A stretch of DNA of 22,874 nt from an uncultured Collinsella sp. GTDB taxonomy: Bacteria > Actinomycetota > Coriobacteriia > Coriobacteriales > Coriobacteriaceae. Shown here in pieces: positions 14,746-21,594 of the stretch. A model generated the notes under the pieces. The model was not told where the DNA came from and searched no databases. It saw only the letters and a program-made list of their open reading frames with translations. The stretch lies in assembly GCA_900547285.1 (NCBI GenBank), contig URGF01000015.1, positions 1-22,874 of the forward strand, read 5' to 3'. The translations under genes were made by a program, and so were the position numbers. Within the stretch, counting starts at the first letter, position 1, and every line of letters begins with the position of its first letter.

Positions 14746-15214
14746 AATCTCCCTCCAGCCATTCGGGACGCGATTGATACGAGACATCGACCTTGAGCTC
14801 AACGTAGCCGCCCTCGGCGGTACCACCCATAGCCTGCGCAAACGCACCGATCACAGGCAACGGCTTGACCTCGCCGGAAACGGACACGGACGAGACGCCA
14901 CCCGCACCGGCCCGGCCAAGCTCGATATCCCACGACAACGGCCCGCCGGCATGAAAGATCGAAACGTTGGGCACTGCGGCAAGTCGGCGGCGGGTGAACT
15001 CCTTAAGATCGTCGTCCTCCGCCGTCGTCGTGGTCATGAGCCGCGCGGTCTCGGCGGCGGCAGACTCCATAACCGCGCGCGTATAGAGCAGGCACACCGG
15101 TTGCAGCGCGAGAAGGATGAGTGTCAGAAACGTCGGCAGCAAAAAAGCTGCCTCGACCGTAGACTGCGCCCGGTCCTCGCGCGCGATATCAATACAGCGC
15201 GATGTCCTTAGCAC
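14717..15214 (-). CDS. TadE-like minor pilin/pseudopilin
   Basis: About 165 residues with the prepilin-type segment REDRAQSTVE followed by AAFLLPTFLTLILLALQPVCLLY. The start is uncertain. The frame is open to 15469, but that region codes for the pilin-like gene. A GTG at 15214 gives the usual short leader of about 15 residues, and a non-standard ATT at 15193 would sit on the upstream stop codon. The mature part carries ETARLMTTTT and a beta-rich C-terminus, as in TadE proteins that interact with the pilus base. It overlaps both neighbours, fitting a coupled operon. Confidence 0.78.
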   Translation of the reverse strand: MLRTSRCIDIAREDRAQSTVEAAFLLPTFLTLILLALQPVCLLYTRAVMESAAAETARLMTTTTAEDDDLKEFTRRRLAAVPNVSIFHAGGPLSWDIELGRAGAGGVSSVSVSGEVKPLPVIGAFAQAMGGTAEGGYVELKVDVSYQSRPEWLEGDYDSWIATWD

Positions 15215-15407
15215 CCGCAGCAGCGTCGACAACCGATGTCGAGGTGACGCCGTGAGACGCCGCCCGCTCGACCAGCGCCGCCAAGCGTCCATCGGTGCCA
15301 GCACGCCAAAGTCCCGCGATCGCCAGCGCGATCGATAACAGCGCCACCGTGACGATGGCGTATTCCACAGTCGCTTGGGCAACCTCCTCACGCAGAACGC
15401 CATGCAT
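15189..15407 (-). CDS. Small pilin-like protein with class III signal
   Basis: A 72-residue protein from ATG 15407 with AAAGGAGG nine bases upstream. The leader REEVAQATVEYAIV has the Flp-type pattern (conserved Glu and Tyr at +4/+5 after the predicted cut between Ala and Thr). A hydrophobic helix of about 20 residues follows and then a small Ala/Gly-rich tail (DAAAGAKDIALY). It is shorter than TadE proteins and longer at the C-terminus than the Flp pilin in this operon, so it may be a minor pilin or a tip or base subunit. Confidence 0.75.
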   Translation of the reverse strand: MHGVLREEVAQATVEYAIVTVALLSIALAIAGLWRAGTDGRLAALVERAASHGVTSTSVVDAAAGAKDIALY

Positions 15408-15408
15408 T

Positions 15409-15972
15409 TCACGACCCCTCCTTTGAGCTTATTGTTTGCGGGACCAGGCGCACGGCGCGCAGACGACACGAAGCATCGCCAGTATCCGCAGCAACCGTCA
15501 TCATATCGACCCAGCCGCGTCCGTCACGCACGATGGCGCCCCACACGTTTCCCTTGATGTCGAGATAGCCGCTCAGAGCAAGTTGCGCCGTGGGTACCTC
15601 GCGATAGGAACGCAGCATATCCGCCGCCGCTTCGGTCATCGGTCGGTCCTCGGACCATGCAAGCCGGACCACAATCGCGTTGCCCCCAGGCGAATCCGTC
15701 GCAGTGCCAGACCGCTTGTCGAGCGTCCGCAGAAAGGTTTGCGCCGTGACAGCGACATCCGAATCGTCCGCATCTCGCATCTCATCTTTTTGAGACGCCA
15801 CCGCCGAATCTGAGCCCAAATCGGAGGCGGTCCCAGGACGCTGCTGCCGCGCGGCGTTAAGCCCCCAAAGCACCGCCGCTATCGCCACGGTCAGGCAAGC
15901 AAACACCAGCAGCACCCCGACGGGGCGCTCGCCCTCTACAGGCTGTTGATGCCCTCGCTGATAGCGTTCCAT
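15409..15972 (-). CDS. Membrane-anchored protein of the Tad operon, unknown function
   Basis: A 187-residue protein that I do not recognise. One helix (VGVLLVFACLTVAIAAVLWGL, about residues 18-38) anchors it. An acidic, Ser/Asp-rich linker (about 45-75) and a compact C-terminal domain (about 75-187) should lie outside. The C-terminal part has a strand-rich look (YLDIKGNVWGAIVRDGRGWVDMM). The ATG at 15972 overlaps flp by 37 bases, and its end carries the Shine-Dalgarno of the next gene, so it belongs to the operon. A role as a periplasm-like or cell-wall-zone assembly factor is possible but only inferred from position. Confidence 0.6.
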   Translation of the reverse strand: MERYQRGHQQPVEGERPVGVLLVFACLTVAIAAVLWGLNAARQQRPGTASDLGSDSAVASQKDEMRDADDSDVAVTAQTFLRTLDKRSGTATDSPGGNAIVVRLAWSEDRPMTEAAADMLRSYREVPTAQLALSGYLDIKGNVWGAIVRDGRGWVDMMTVAADTGDASCRLRAVRLVPQTISSKEGS

Positions 15973-16169
15973 AGATCTTGGACCTTGCCCTTAAATGCGA
16001 CGATGGCGATAATCGCGATCACCACGAGCACGCCGACCAAGATGGCATACTCGGTGGTACCCTGCGCACTCTCCTCCTGCAATAGTTCCTTGGCGCGCTG
16101 ACGAACATGTGCCGCCCGGCAAAACGCCCAGCCCTGCACCTTGCCAGCAGTGTCAGTCATCGTGTTCAT
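15936..16169 (-). CDS. flp: Flp-type major pilin
   Basis: A 77-residue prepilin. The leader of about 37 residues ends in EESAQG, and the peptidase should cut between Gly and Thr of GTTEYAILVGVLVV. This gives a mature pilin of 40 residues with Glu and Tyr at the conserved positions and a hydrophobic helix, then KGKVQDLWNAISEGINSL. It is the best candidate for the main fibre subunit, since it alone in this operon keeps the canonical Gly at -1. The leader is long for Flp proteins, where 10-25 residues is more usual; a start at Met4 is possible. The gene follows tadC by 10 bases. Confidence 0.88.
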   Translation of the reverse strand: MNTMTDTAGKVQGWAFCRAAHVRQRAKELLQEESAQGTTEYAILVGVLVVIAIIAIVAFKGKVQDLWNAISEGINSL

Positions 16170-16179
16170 GTATTCCTCC

Positions 16180-16821
16180 CTACATCATCCCGCCTGCTCC
16201 CAGCAGCGGGCCCAATATGGACAGAAGCAACGCCGGCAAGATGAGCGTGCCGGTGGGAATCAGCAGCTTGACGGGCGCACGCTCGATCTCGCGCTCGACC
16301 GCGGCGCGATGAGCCGCACGGATCTCGCGACTTTGAGCGGCCAGCGTCTCGGCAAGTGGGGCACCCAGGGCGAGCGCCTGCCCCACCGTGATGGCAAAGG
16401 TCTCGAGCGCTCGCACGTCCAGGTCGCGCGCGGCGGCCAACAACTCGTCCTCACGCGTGCCCACGCCCACCTGCCACGCCATGCAGGCGCGCTCAAGGCG
16501 AAGAGCCAGCACTGACCGGCGGTTGGCGCAGAAAATCTCAAGCGCCGCATCAAACGAAAGACCGGCCGAAAGACCCAAGCGCACAACATCAATCATCTCG
16601 GAAACTTCGCCGAGCGACACTCGCGCCGGGCCGCCCGCTCCAACCGCGCCCTTCACTCGCGCGGTCAGAGCATCGACCACCGAGCGACCCGCGGCAGCGA
16701 CCAGCACCGCCTCGCGCTTGCAGGCCCCTGCGATCTTGCGTGCATCCGCCCGATCCAAACCCGTCGCGACAAATACACTCAGGGCGCACAGGCAAGCCGC
16801 AACTGCAACCGGGGCGCTCAT
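16180..16821 (-). CDS. tadC: TadC-like pilus platform protein
   Basis: A 213-residue inner-membrane protein of the type II secretion F (GspF) superfamily. It pairs with TadB to form the platform on which the TadA ATPase drives pilin into the fibre. An N-terminal membrane helix (about 1-18), the helical cytoplasmic F domain (about 65-180; SEMIDVVRLGLSAGLSFDAA) and a C-terminal membrane helix (LLIPTGTLILPALLLSILGP) are visible. The ATG at 16821 overlaps the stop of tadB by four bases (ATGA). In-frame starts further upstream lie within tadB. The length is short for TadC (about 300). Confidence 0.85.
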   Translation of the reverse strand: MSAPVAVAACLCALSVFVATGLDRADARKIAGACKREAVLVAAAGRSVVDALTARVKGAVGAGGPARVSLGEVSEMIDVVRLGLSAGLSFDAALEIFCANRRSVLALRLERACMAWQVGVGTREDELLAAARDLDVRALETFAITVGQALALGAPLAETLAAQSREIRAAHRAAVEREIERAPVKLLIPTGTLILPALLLSILGPLLGAGGMM

Positions 16822-17744
16822 AGCTCCACCCGCATAATGCGCCGGATAACCACCAGGGCAACGGCGTTGAGGGCAAGACCCAACACCACAGCGCCCGCGC
16901 CGGCGGGCGTCGCAAGACCGCGACGAAAATCTGCCGAAAGCAGCGCCAACACCGCGCACATGCCCGCCGGCATCGCCGCGACCATATGCGCAGACATGCG
17001 AGCCTGCGACGTCTTAACATCCAGGCGGCGCTTGAGCTCGATGCGCTCCCCCACCATGCTCGACGCCTCGGACAGTAAGTCGGCAAGCGGAGCGCCGGTG
17101 CGCTGAGACACCTTAAGCGCCAAGGTCACAAGCGAAAGACCGGGGGCGTCGATACGCACGAGCAAGTCATCGAGCGCGTCGGTCGCCGAGATGCCGCAAT
17201 CGATCGCCGCCGCCACCCGCAAAAACTCGGTATGCACTGGCTCTTGCGCATGAGCGCCCACAAAGCGCATGCCCTGGGCCAGCGAATGTCCCGAGGCAAG
17301 CGACATGGAAAGTGCGGTAAACGCCTCGGGCATTGCCTCTTCTGCATCGTGTTGCTCGCGCCGGCTCTCAAAGCCATCCCAAGCGGCACCAACGGCAAAC
17401 GGAGCAACAAGTCCCGAGGCAAATCCGAGGGGCGATAACGACACCATCGTTAGTAAAACGCAGCAGACACCGCTCGATAGCAGCAGAAACGCCAAACGTC
17501 CCGAAGCATCTTCGATCACGAGGCCAAGGCGATGCGCCGGAGCCAGCGATGCCCACGAACGGGCGATCTTTTTCAGCAGATCGTTTTCCACCAGCTCACG
17601 CGGCAGCTTCTCTGCCACCGTCTCGAGCGCCTGACGTGCCAGCTCCGCCGGCGGTACCTGCGGCACACGAGGTTCCACTCCGCACGCCGTCGCGACAGAA
17701 AGCCCTGCCAAGCCCCCTACGACGAGGGGCACAGTGATCTCCAT
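16818..17744 (-). CDS. tadB: TadB-like pilus platform protein
   Basis: A 308-residue type II secretion F-domain membrane protein. One N-terminal helix (about 3-20), a pair of helices at about 83-120, the cytoplasmic F domain (about 135-260; AMPEAFTALSMSLASGHSL) and a C-terminal helix pair follow in order. It should form a heterocomplex with TadC and be driven by TadA. Its start lies 28 bases inside the 3' end of tadA and its end overlaps tadC, so all three are translationally coupled. Confidence 0.88.
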   Translation of the reverse strand: MEITVPLVVGGLAGLSVATACGVEPRVPQVPPAELARQALETVAEKLPRELVENDLLKKIARSWASLAPAHRLGLVIEDASGRLAFLLLSSGVCCVLLTMVSLSPLGFASGLVAPFAVGAAWDGFESRREQHDAEEAMPEAFTALSMSLASGHSLAQGMRFVGAHAQEPVHTEFLRVAAAIDCGISATDALDDLLVRIDAPGLSLVTLALKVSQRTGAPLADLLSEASSMVGERIELKRRLDVKTSQARMSAHMVAAMPAGMCAVLALLSADFRRGLATPAGAGAVVLGLALNAVALVVIRRIMRVEL

Positions 17745-19045
17745 TCGTCCACCTCCTCTTGTGTGAGCGTCCCCGACCGCAGGCCTTCTGCGATAAACGG
17801 CGGCTCGCGGTCAAGCGTCCAGGTGCGCTCGGCGGCATCGAACGTCACATAGCGCTCGAGCTCTACGCCACCCGATGCGGCGCGTCGCACCCCCGAATAC
17901 GAGGAGACGAAACGCCTGCCATCGGCGTGGCGCTCGGACATCACGATGCCGTCGAGCGCCATGGCAATCTGCTCCTCGATGAGCTCGCTCGGCAGATCGA
18001 TGCCATAACGTGCAAGCAACGTCAGACGCACCACGGTCTCCTGTTCTGAACCCGCATGAAGTGTGGTGAGCGACCCGTCGTGGCCCGTGTTCATGGCCTG
18101 CAACATGTCGCAGCACTCGGCACCGCGCACCTCGCCCACCACGATGCGGTCGGGGCGCATGCGTAGGGCATTAGTTACCAGGTCGCGGATCGTCACCGCG
18201 CCCTCGCCCTCAATTGAAGCCTCGCGCGCCTCTAAGCGCACCACGTGCGGATGATGCGCAAACTTGAGCTCGGCAGAGTCCTCGATCGTCACGATGCGCT
18301 CGCCGGTGGAAATCTCACATGACAACGCGTTGAGCAGGGTGGTCTTACCAGATCCCGTGCCTCCCGCAACCGCCAGGTCCTGTCGCAGCGACACCGCACA
18401 CGACAGCAGCTGCGCATACCAAAGCGGCAGCGATCCCAACCCCACGAGCTCGTCCAGCGAGCAGATACGGTCCGAGAACTTTCGGATGGTGAGAATCGGT
18501 CCGTCAATCGCCACAGGCGGAATCACCGCGTTGACGCGATAGCCCGTTTTGAGGCGGGCGTTGACGATGGGGCTGCGCTCGTCGATACGGCGGCCAAGTG
18601 GCGAGATAATGCGGTCGATAAGCACACGGATCTGCTCATCATCCTCAAACGCATGCTCGATGGGGTACAAGACGCCGCCGCGTTCAAAGAAAGCCGAGCG
18701 GCAGCCGTTGATCATGATCTCGGTAACGGTGTCGTCCTCGATGAGCGGCTGCAACGGCCCCAAGCCCACCACGTCATCCAAGATCTCGTCGATGATGGTC
18801 TCGCGCTCGGGCGTCGCGAGATCGGTCGACTCCTCAACATTGAGCGCCGCCTCCACCGCAGGACGCAATTCCGAGCGGGCAAGTGCCGGGTCGATATAGG
18901 CGCTGATACGCGCCACTTCGTCGTAACCCATGCGGTCCATCACGGCGCGCTTGGTGCGTCGTTTCACCGCGCGGCGACGCCCCGCATCTACAGGCGCTGC
19001 CGCCGCTGCAGCGCCGGCAGCCTTAATCCTCGTTTGCAGGCTCAT
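17717..19045 (-). CDS. tadA: TadA/CpaF pilus-assembly ATPase
   Basis: A 442-residue secretion ATPase of the GspE/CpaF family that powers pilus extension, and probably retraction, in Tad systems as a hexamer under the inner membrane. After a basic, Ala-rich N-terminus come the N1/N2 domains with VGLGPLQPLIEDDTVTEIMING (94-115; shown here as family signature). Walker A GGTGSGKTT is at 228-236, an Asp box at TIEDSAELK, Walker B at RIVVGEVRG and a His box at GSLTTLHAG. All key residues are intact. The start overlaps the end of cpaE by four bases. Confidence 0.95.
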   Translation of the reverse strand: MSLQTRIKAAGAAAAAAPVDAGRRRAVKRRTKRAVMDRMGYDEVARISAYIDPALARSELRPAVEAALNVEESTDLATPERETIIDEILDDVVGLGPLQPLIEDDTVTEIMINGCRSAFFERGGVLYPIEHAFEDDEQIRVLIDRIISPLGRRIDERSPIVNARLKTGYRVNAVIPPVAIDGPILTIRKFSDRICSLDELVGLGSLPLWYAQLLSCAVSLRQDLAVAGGTGSGKTTLLNALSCEISTGERIVTIEDSAELKFAHHPHVVRLEAREASIEGEGAVTIRDLVTNALRMRPDRIVVGEVRGAECCDMLQAMNTGHDGSLTTLHAGSEQETVVRLTLLARYGIDLPSELIEEQIAMALDGIVMSERHADGRRFVSSYSGVRRAASGGVELERYVTFDAAERTWTLDREPPFIAEGLRSGTLTQEEVDEWRSLCPSS

Positions 19046-19977
19046 CGCTGATCACCCTCGCGCGACCAGGGAAGGCGGATACGCGGGCGTTCGGTACGCG
19101 TTGCACGGTCGGCGACCATATCGCTCCAAGGGCCGACGGCGCACCCCAGTTCCACGAGCATCTCGCGCGTGGCCTCGCGCATGCTAGTCGCAAAAGCGCT
19201 GGTCTGCCCCACCGCCTCGTCAGCGCGCCCAAACGCCATGAGCGCGGCGAGATCCTGCCCGCCATCGGCGATACGAATCTTGGAGCTCAACGCACAGGCA
19301 ATCTCAAAGCGCATGGCGACGTCCTCGTCTGCCCCGCGCGCACCGAACCGGTTGAACACGGCGCTCATGCGCGTGCGCGGCACACCTACTCGACTTGCCA
19401 GTTCGATGACGCGCGACGCCGATGTCGCGGACGACCCCGCCGCATCGCCAACGACCAGGCAACGGTCGCTCGCCGCCACCGCAGCCGCCACGGCGTCGCC
19501 CCAAAAGACCGAGGTATCGATAAAGACCACGTCGGATTCGCGACGCAGAACATCAAGCAGTAGCTCCACCGGACGCGCCATGAGCTCGGCTTGCTCGGGC
19601 GCCGCGACGGGACCCCAGAGCGTAACGCCCGGCGCCACGCGCATCGATGTGGCTACGATATCCGGCTCGGTGAGCGTGCCCGCCGCCGACGGCTCGATAA
19701 GTGCCGCCATATCGCGCGGAGCATCGACGCCTAACAAGTCGTAAAGGTTTCCAAACATCAGGTCCAGGTCGAGCACGGCGGCACGCAAGCCCAACAGCGA
19801 CGATGTGTGTGCCATGGCGGCAACGATCGTCGACTTGCCGCAACCGCCCGAACCCGAAATAGCGCAGATGACCGGAGCTCGATGCGGCGGAGCGGCAGCG
19901 TCTGCCGGCGGCATCGGAGGCGGCGGGGCGGGGGCAGCGCACCCGTCTCCCCCGCCGCAACCACACGCTGCGTCCAA
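19042..19977 (-). CDS. cpaE: CpaE/TadZ, C-terminal ParA-like ATPase part
   Basis: A 311-residue frame with a P-loop ATPase of the MinD/ParA type: Walker A SGSGGCGKST (about 41-50), DLDLMFGN (the conserved DxD/E region), VVFIDTS and a C-terminal switch. TadZ/CpaE localises the Tad machine at a pole or site. The predicted TTG start sits in a low-complexity stretch (CGCGGG, APAPPPP) with no ribosome site, so this is almost certainly the second half of the 19758-20684 gene, cut by a one-base frame change in a G/C run. Adding one base there gives one protein of about 547 residues. Confidence 0.8.
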   Translation of the reverse strand: MDAACGCGGGDGCAAPAPPPPMPPADAAAPPHRAPVICAISGSGGCGKSTIVAAMAHTSSLLGLRAAVLDLDLMFGNLYDLLGVDAPRDMAALIEPSAAGTLTEPDIVATSMRVAPGVTLWGPVAAPEQAELMARPVELLLDVLRRESDVVFIDTSVFWGDAVAAAVAASDRCLVVGDAAGSSATSASRVIELASRVGVPRTRMSAVFNRFGARGADEDVAMRFEIACALSSKIRIADGGQDLAALMAFGRADEAVGQTSAFATSMREATREMLVELGCAVGPWSDMVADRATRTERPRIRLPWSREGDQR

Positions 19978-20684
19978 GCCGGCATGGCTGCTTGTTCGGT
20001 CTGCGAGGCAGGCTCGTTCTGTACAATCTGCTCATGCTGCATCAGCGACAACTCGCCGCACCCGGCAAAGCCCTCAACTTCGTCGAGTTCATCCGCCAGA
20101 TTCACGCCGTGCACGTATCCCATATCTACAGCCGGGGAGTCGCCAACATGCTGCGCCGGCCCTCCAGCGTCATCGTCTACAAGGGGGTTCCGGGGGCGCC
20201 GACCATGCTCGGCTTCCGCTTTTCCATAATCATCAACACGCGGGCCTCTTGTAGCGCGAGGCGCCCCGGGTTCCCTATCAACAAAAGCATCGGGCTCAAT
20301 CGTCATGCGCCGATCGGAATCAACCGCTCCCTCGCCCGCACGCCCGTTGCCGCATATACTGTGTGCAGCGATGACCTCGGTCGCCCCCGCGCGAAACAGC
20401 CCCTCGATATCCGACGGATCGAGCGCTTCTATCAACACGACCACGCGACTCACGCGGCCTTCGGCCGTCAGGCGCGCAACAGTCTTACGCACATCTTCAG
20501 TATCAAACAGAGACGCCGCGATGATGGCAGCCCCGCGGCGCGACGGAAACGCCCGCGCCATGGAAACCAGCCCGTCCAGGTCACCCACGCGAAGCACCTG
20601 TGCACCCACATCACGGCCCTCGACTTCCCGCTGCAACAGCCCGTAATCGCCGCACGCGCAGCACGCAAGCCAGATCGCCTTCAT
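19758..20684 (-). CDS. cpaE: CpaE/TadZ, N-terminal receiver-like part (frame broken)
   Basis: From the ATG at 20684 (GGAGG nine bases upstream; TGATG overlap with cpaB) the first 110 residues resemble the atypical receiver domain of CpaE/TadZ (MKAIWLACCACGDYG, then VSRVVVLIEALDPSD and GATEVIAAHS). A long polar linker follows (about 115-240). After AMPAWTQRVVAAG the frame turns into an Arg-rich tail that is out of frame with the ATPase. The change falls in 19925-19953, which holds runs G4, G5 and C5 on the plus strand. As written the two halves are separate; the intact gene would span 19042-20684. Confidence 0.75.
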   Translation of the reverse strand: MKAIWLACCACGDYGLLQREVEGRDVGAQVLRVGDLDGLVSMARAFPSRRGAAIIAASLFDTEDVRKTVARLTAEGRVSRVVVLIEALDPSDIEGLFRAGATEVIAAHSICGNGRAGEGAVDSDRRMTIEPDAFVDREPGAPRATRGPRVDDYGKAEAEHGRRPRNPLVDDDAGGPAQHVGDSPAVDMGYVHGVNLADELDEVEGFAGCGELSLMQHEQIVQNEPASQTEQAAMPAWTQRVVAAGETGALPPPRRLRCRRQTLPLRRIELRSSALFRVRAVAASRRSLPPWHTHRRCWACVPPCSTWT

Positions 20685-21343
20685 CACTCGTCGCCTCCGC
20701 TCTTTTTGCCGCGCGCCGTGGCGGGAATCGTCAAGCTGACCGTTCCCTTGCCCGAGGCTCCCAGCAGTTCCTTGACGTCTTCGGGGTCAGCCGCCAGCGT
20801 CACCCATTCGATCTTGCCCTCGCGCGTGGCACCGGAATCCTCACTGGTATCGATCACGTACGCGCCGCACAGCCGATCGGTCACGCCGTCTTTTTGCACA
20901 TACACATCCACGTAGCTGCCCACGCCCGTAGCACCGCCGACCGAGTGCTCGGCATCGACCGCCACCGAAACGGCGACCTTGCCCTTAGGCACCTCGAGCT
21001 TGCGGCTCTCGACCTTGGTGTAGACATTGCAGATCACGGCGTTTTTGGGAATACGCGAAGTCGTCACGTCGCCGCGCACCTGGCGCAGCTCGGTCGCCGC
21101 GTCACGCGGCAGCAGACTCGTCAGCCACTCCTGGGTTATGACATTGGTCTCATCGAGGGTCTCGCCCACATCGATATCGCGCGCCGCGACGCATACCTCG
21201 ACGCGATCGCCACCGTACTTGGCCAAGGTCTCAGCCTGGACCTGTTCGGCTTGTGAGCGGATCGATGAGCCGTAAACCATGCAGAGCAGAGCAGCGAGCA
21301 CGCCCGCGACCAGACTGATGGCGATGCGCTTGCTCTTGTTCAC
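20684..21343 (-). CDS. cpaB: CpaB/RcpC-like SAF-domain pilus protein
   Basis: A 219-residue protein with an N-terminal membrane helix (about 7-26), then a SAF domain (VCVAARDIDVGETL, about 50-115) and a second beta domain (KGKVAVSVAVDAEHSVGG, VGSYVDVYV). CpaB proteins work at the outer side of the Tad machine, usually with a secretin; here no secretin is seen, as expected in a single-membrane cell. An ATG at 21358 opens the frame, but AGAGGAG stands five bases before the GTG at 21343, so I prefer that start. It is the first gene of the operon. Confidence 0.87.
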   Translation of the reverse strand: MNKSKRIAISLVAGVLAALLCMVYGSSIRSQAEQVQAETLAKYGGDRVEVCVAARDIDVGETLDETNVITQEWLTSLLPRDAATELRQVRGDVTTSRIPKNAVICNVYTKVESRKLEVPKGKVAVSVAVDAEHSVGGATGVGSYVDVYVQKDGVTDRLCGAYVIDTSEDSGATREGKIEWVTLAADPEDVKELLGASGKGTVSLTIPATARGKKSGGDE

Positions 21344-21429
21344 GGCCGCTCCTCTCATGGCAGTGCCGGGCGAATGCCCGTACCACCATTGTCTGGGCGG
21401 TCAGAGTGCAAAGCGGCGCAATCGCAATC

Positions 21430-21505
21430 TTGGTTTTCGATGTCAAACCAATCGCTGACCAAAAGCTGACCAGCCCGTCAAGCTCGTGGCAAGGTTTTGG
21501 TCAGC
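21430..21505 (-). promoter_or_regulatory. Repeat-rich leader/promoter region of the Tad operon
   Basis: A perfect -35, TTGACA (21441-21446), lies about 100 bases upstream of cpaB, but the matching -10 is poor (GATTGC). It sits within the inverted repeat TTGGTTT/AAACCAA (21430-21436, 21445-21451). Next to it GCTGACCAAAA (21454-21464) is repeated as GCTGACC (21465-21471) and inverted as TTTTGGTCAGC (21495-21505). This suggests an activator-dependent or repressed promoter. Confidence 0.45.
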
Positions 21506-21543
21506 ACGTCAGCAAACTGCATGTTTCGAGGCTTTTCCGCAGC

Positions 21544-21577
21544 AAAAAGCCGTCTCCCGAACAGTTGGGAAACGGCT
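21544..21577 (-). terminator. Intrinsic terminator of rsgA
   Basis: On the minus strand AGCCGTTTCCC pairs with GGGAGACGGCT (11 bp, one mismatch) around an 8-base loop and is followed by TTTTTGC. It ends rsgA and insulates the Tad operon downstream. Confidence 0.85.
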
Positions 21578-21594
21578 GTCATAGGAAAAATCAA

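Noticed and set aside
20684..20687. GTG start one codon before the ATG of cpaE
   Set aside because: The ATG has better spacing to GGAGG and forms the usual TGATG overlap.
19992..20915. Plus-strand open frame opposite cpaE/cpaB
   Set aside because: Antisense shadow with no motif.
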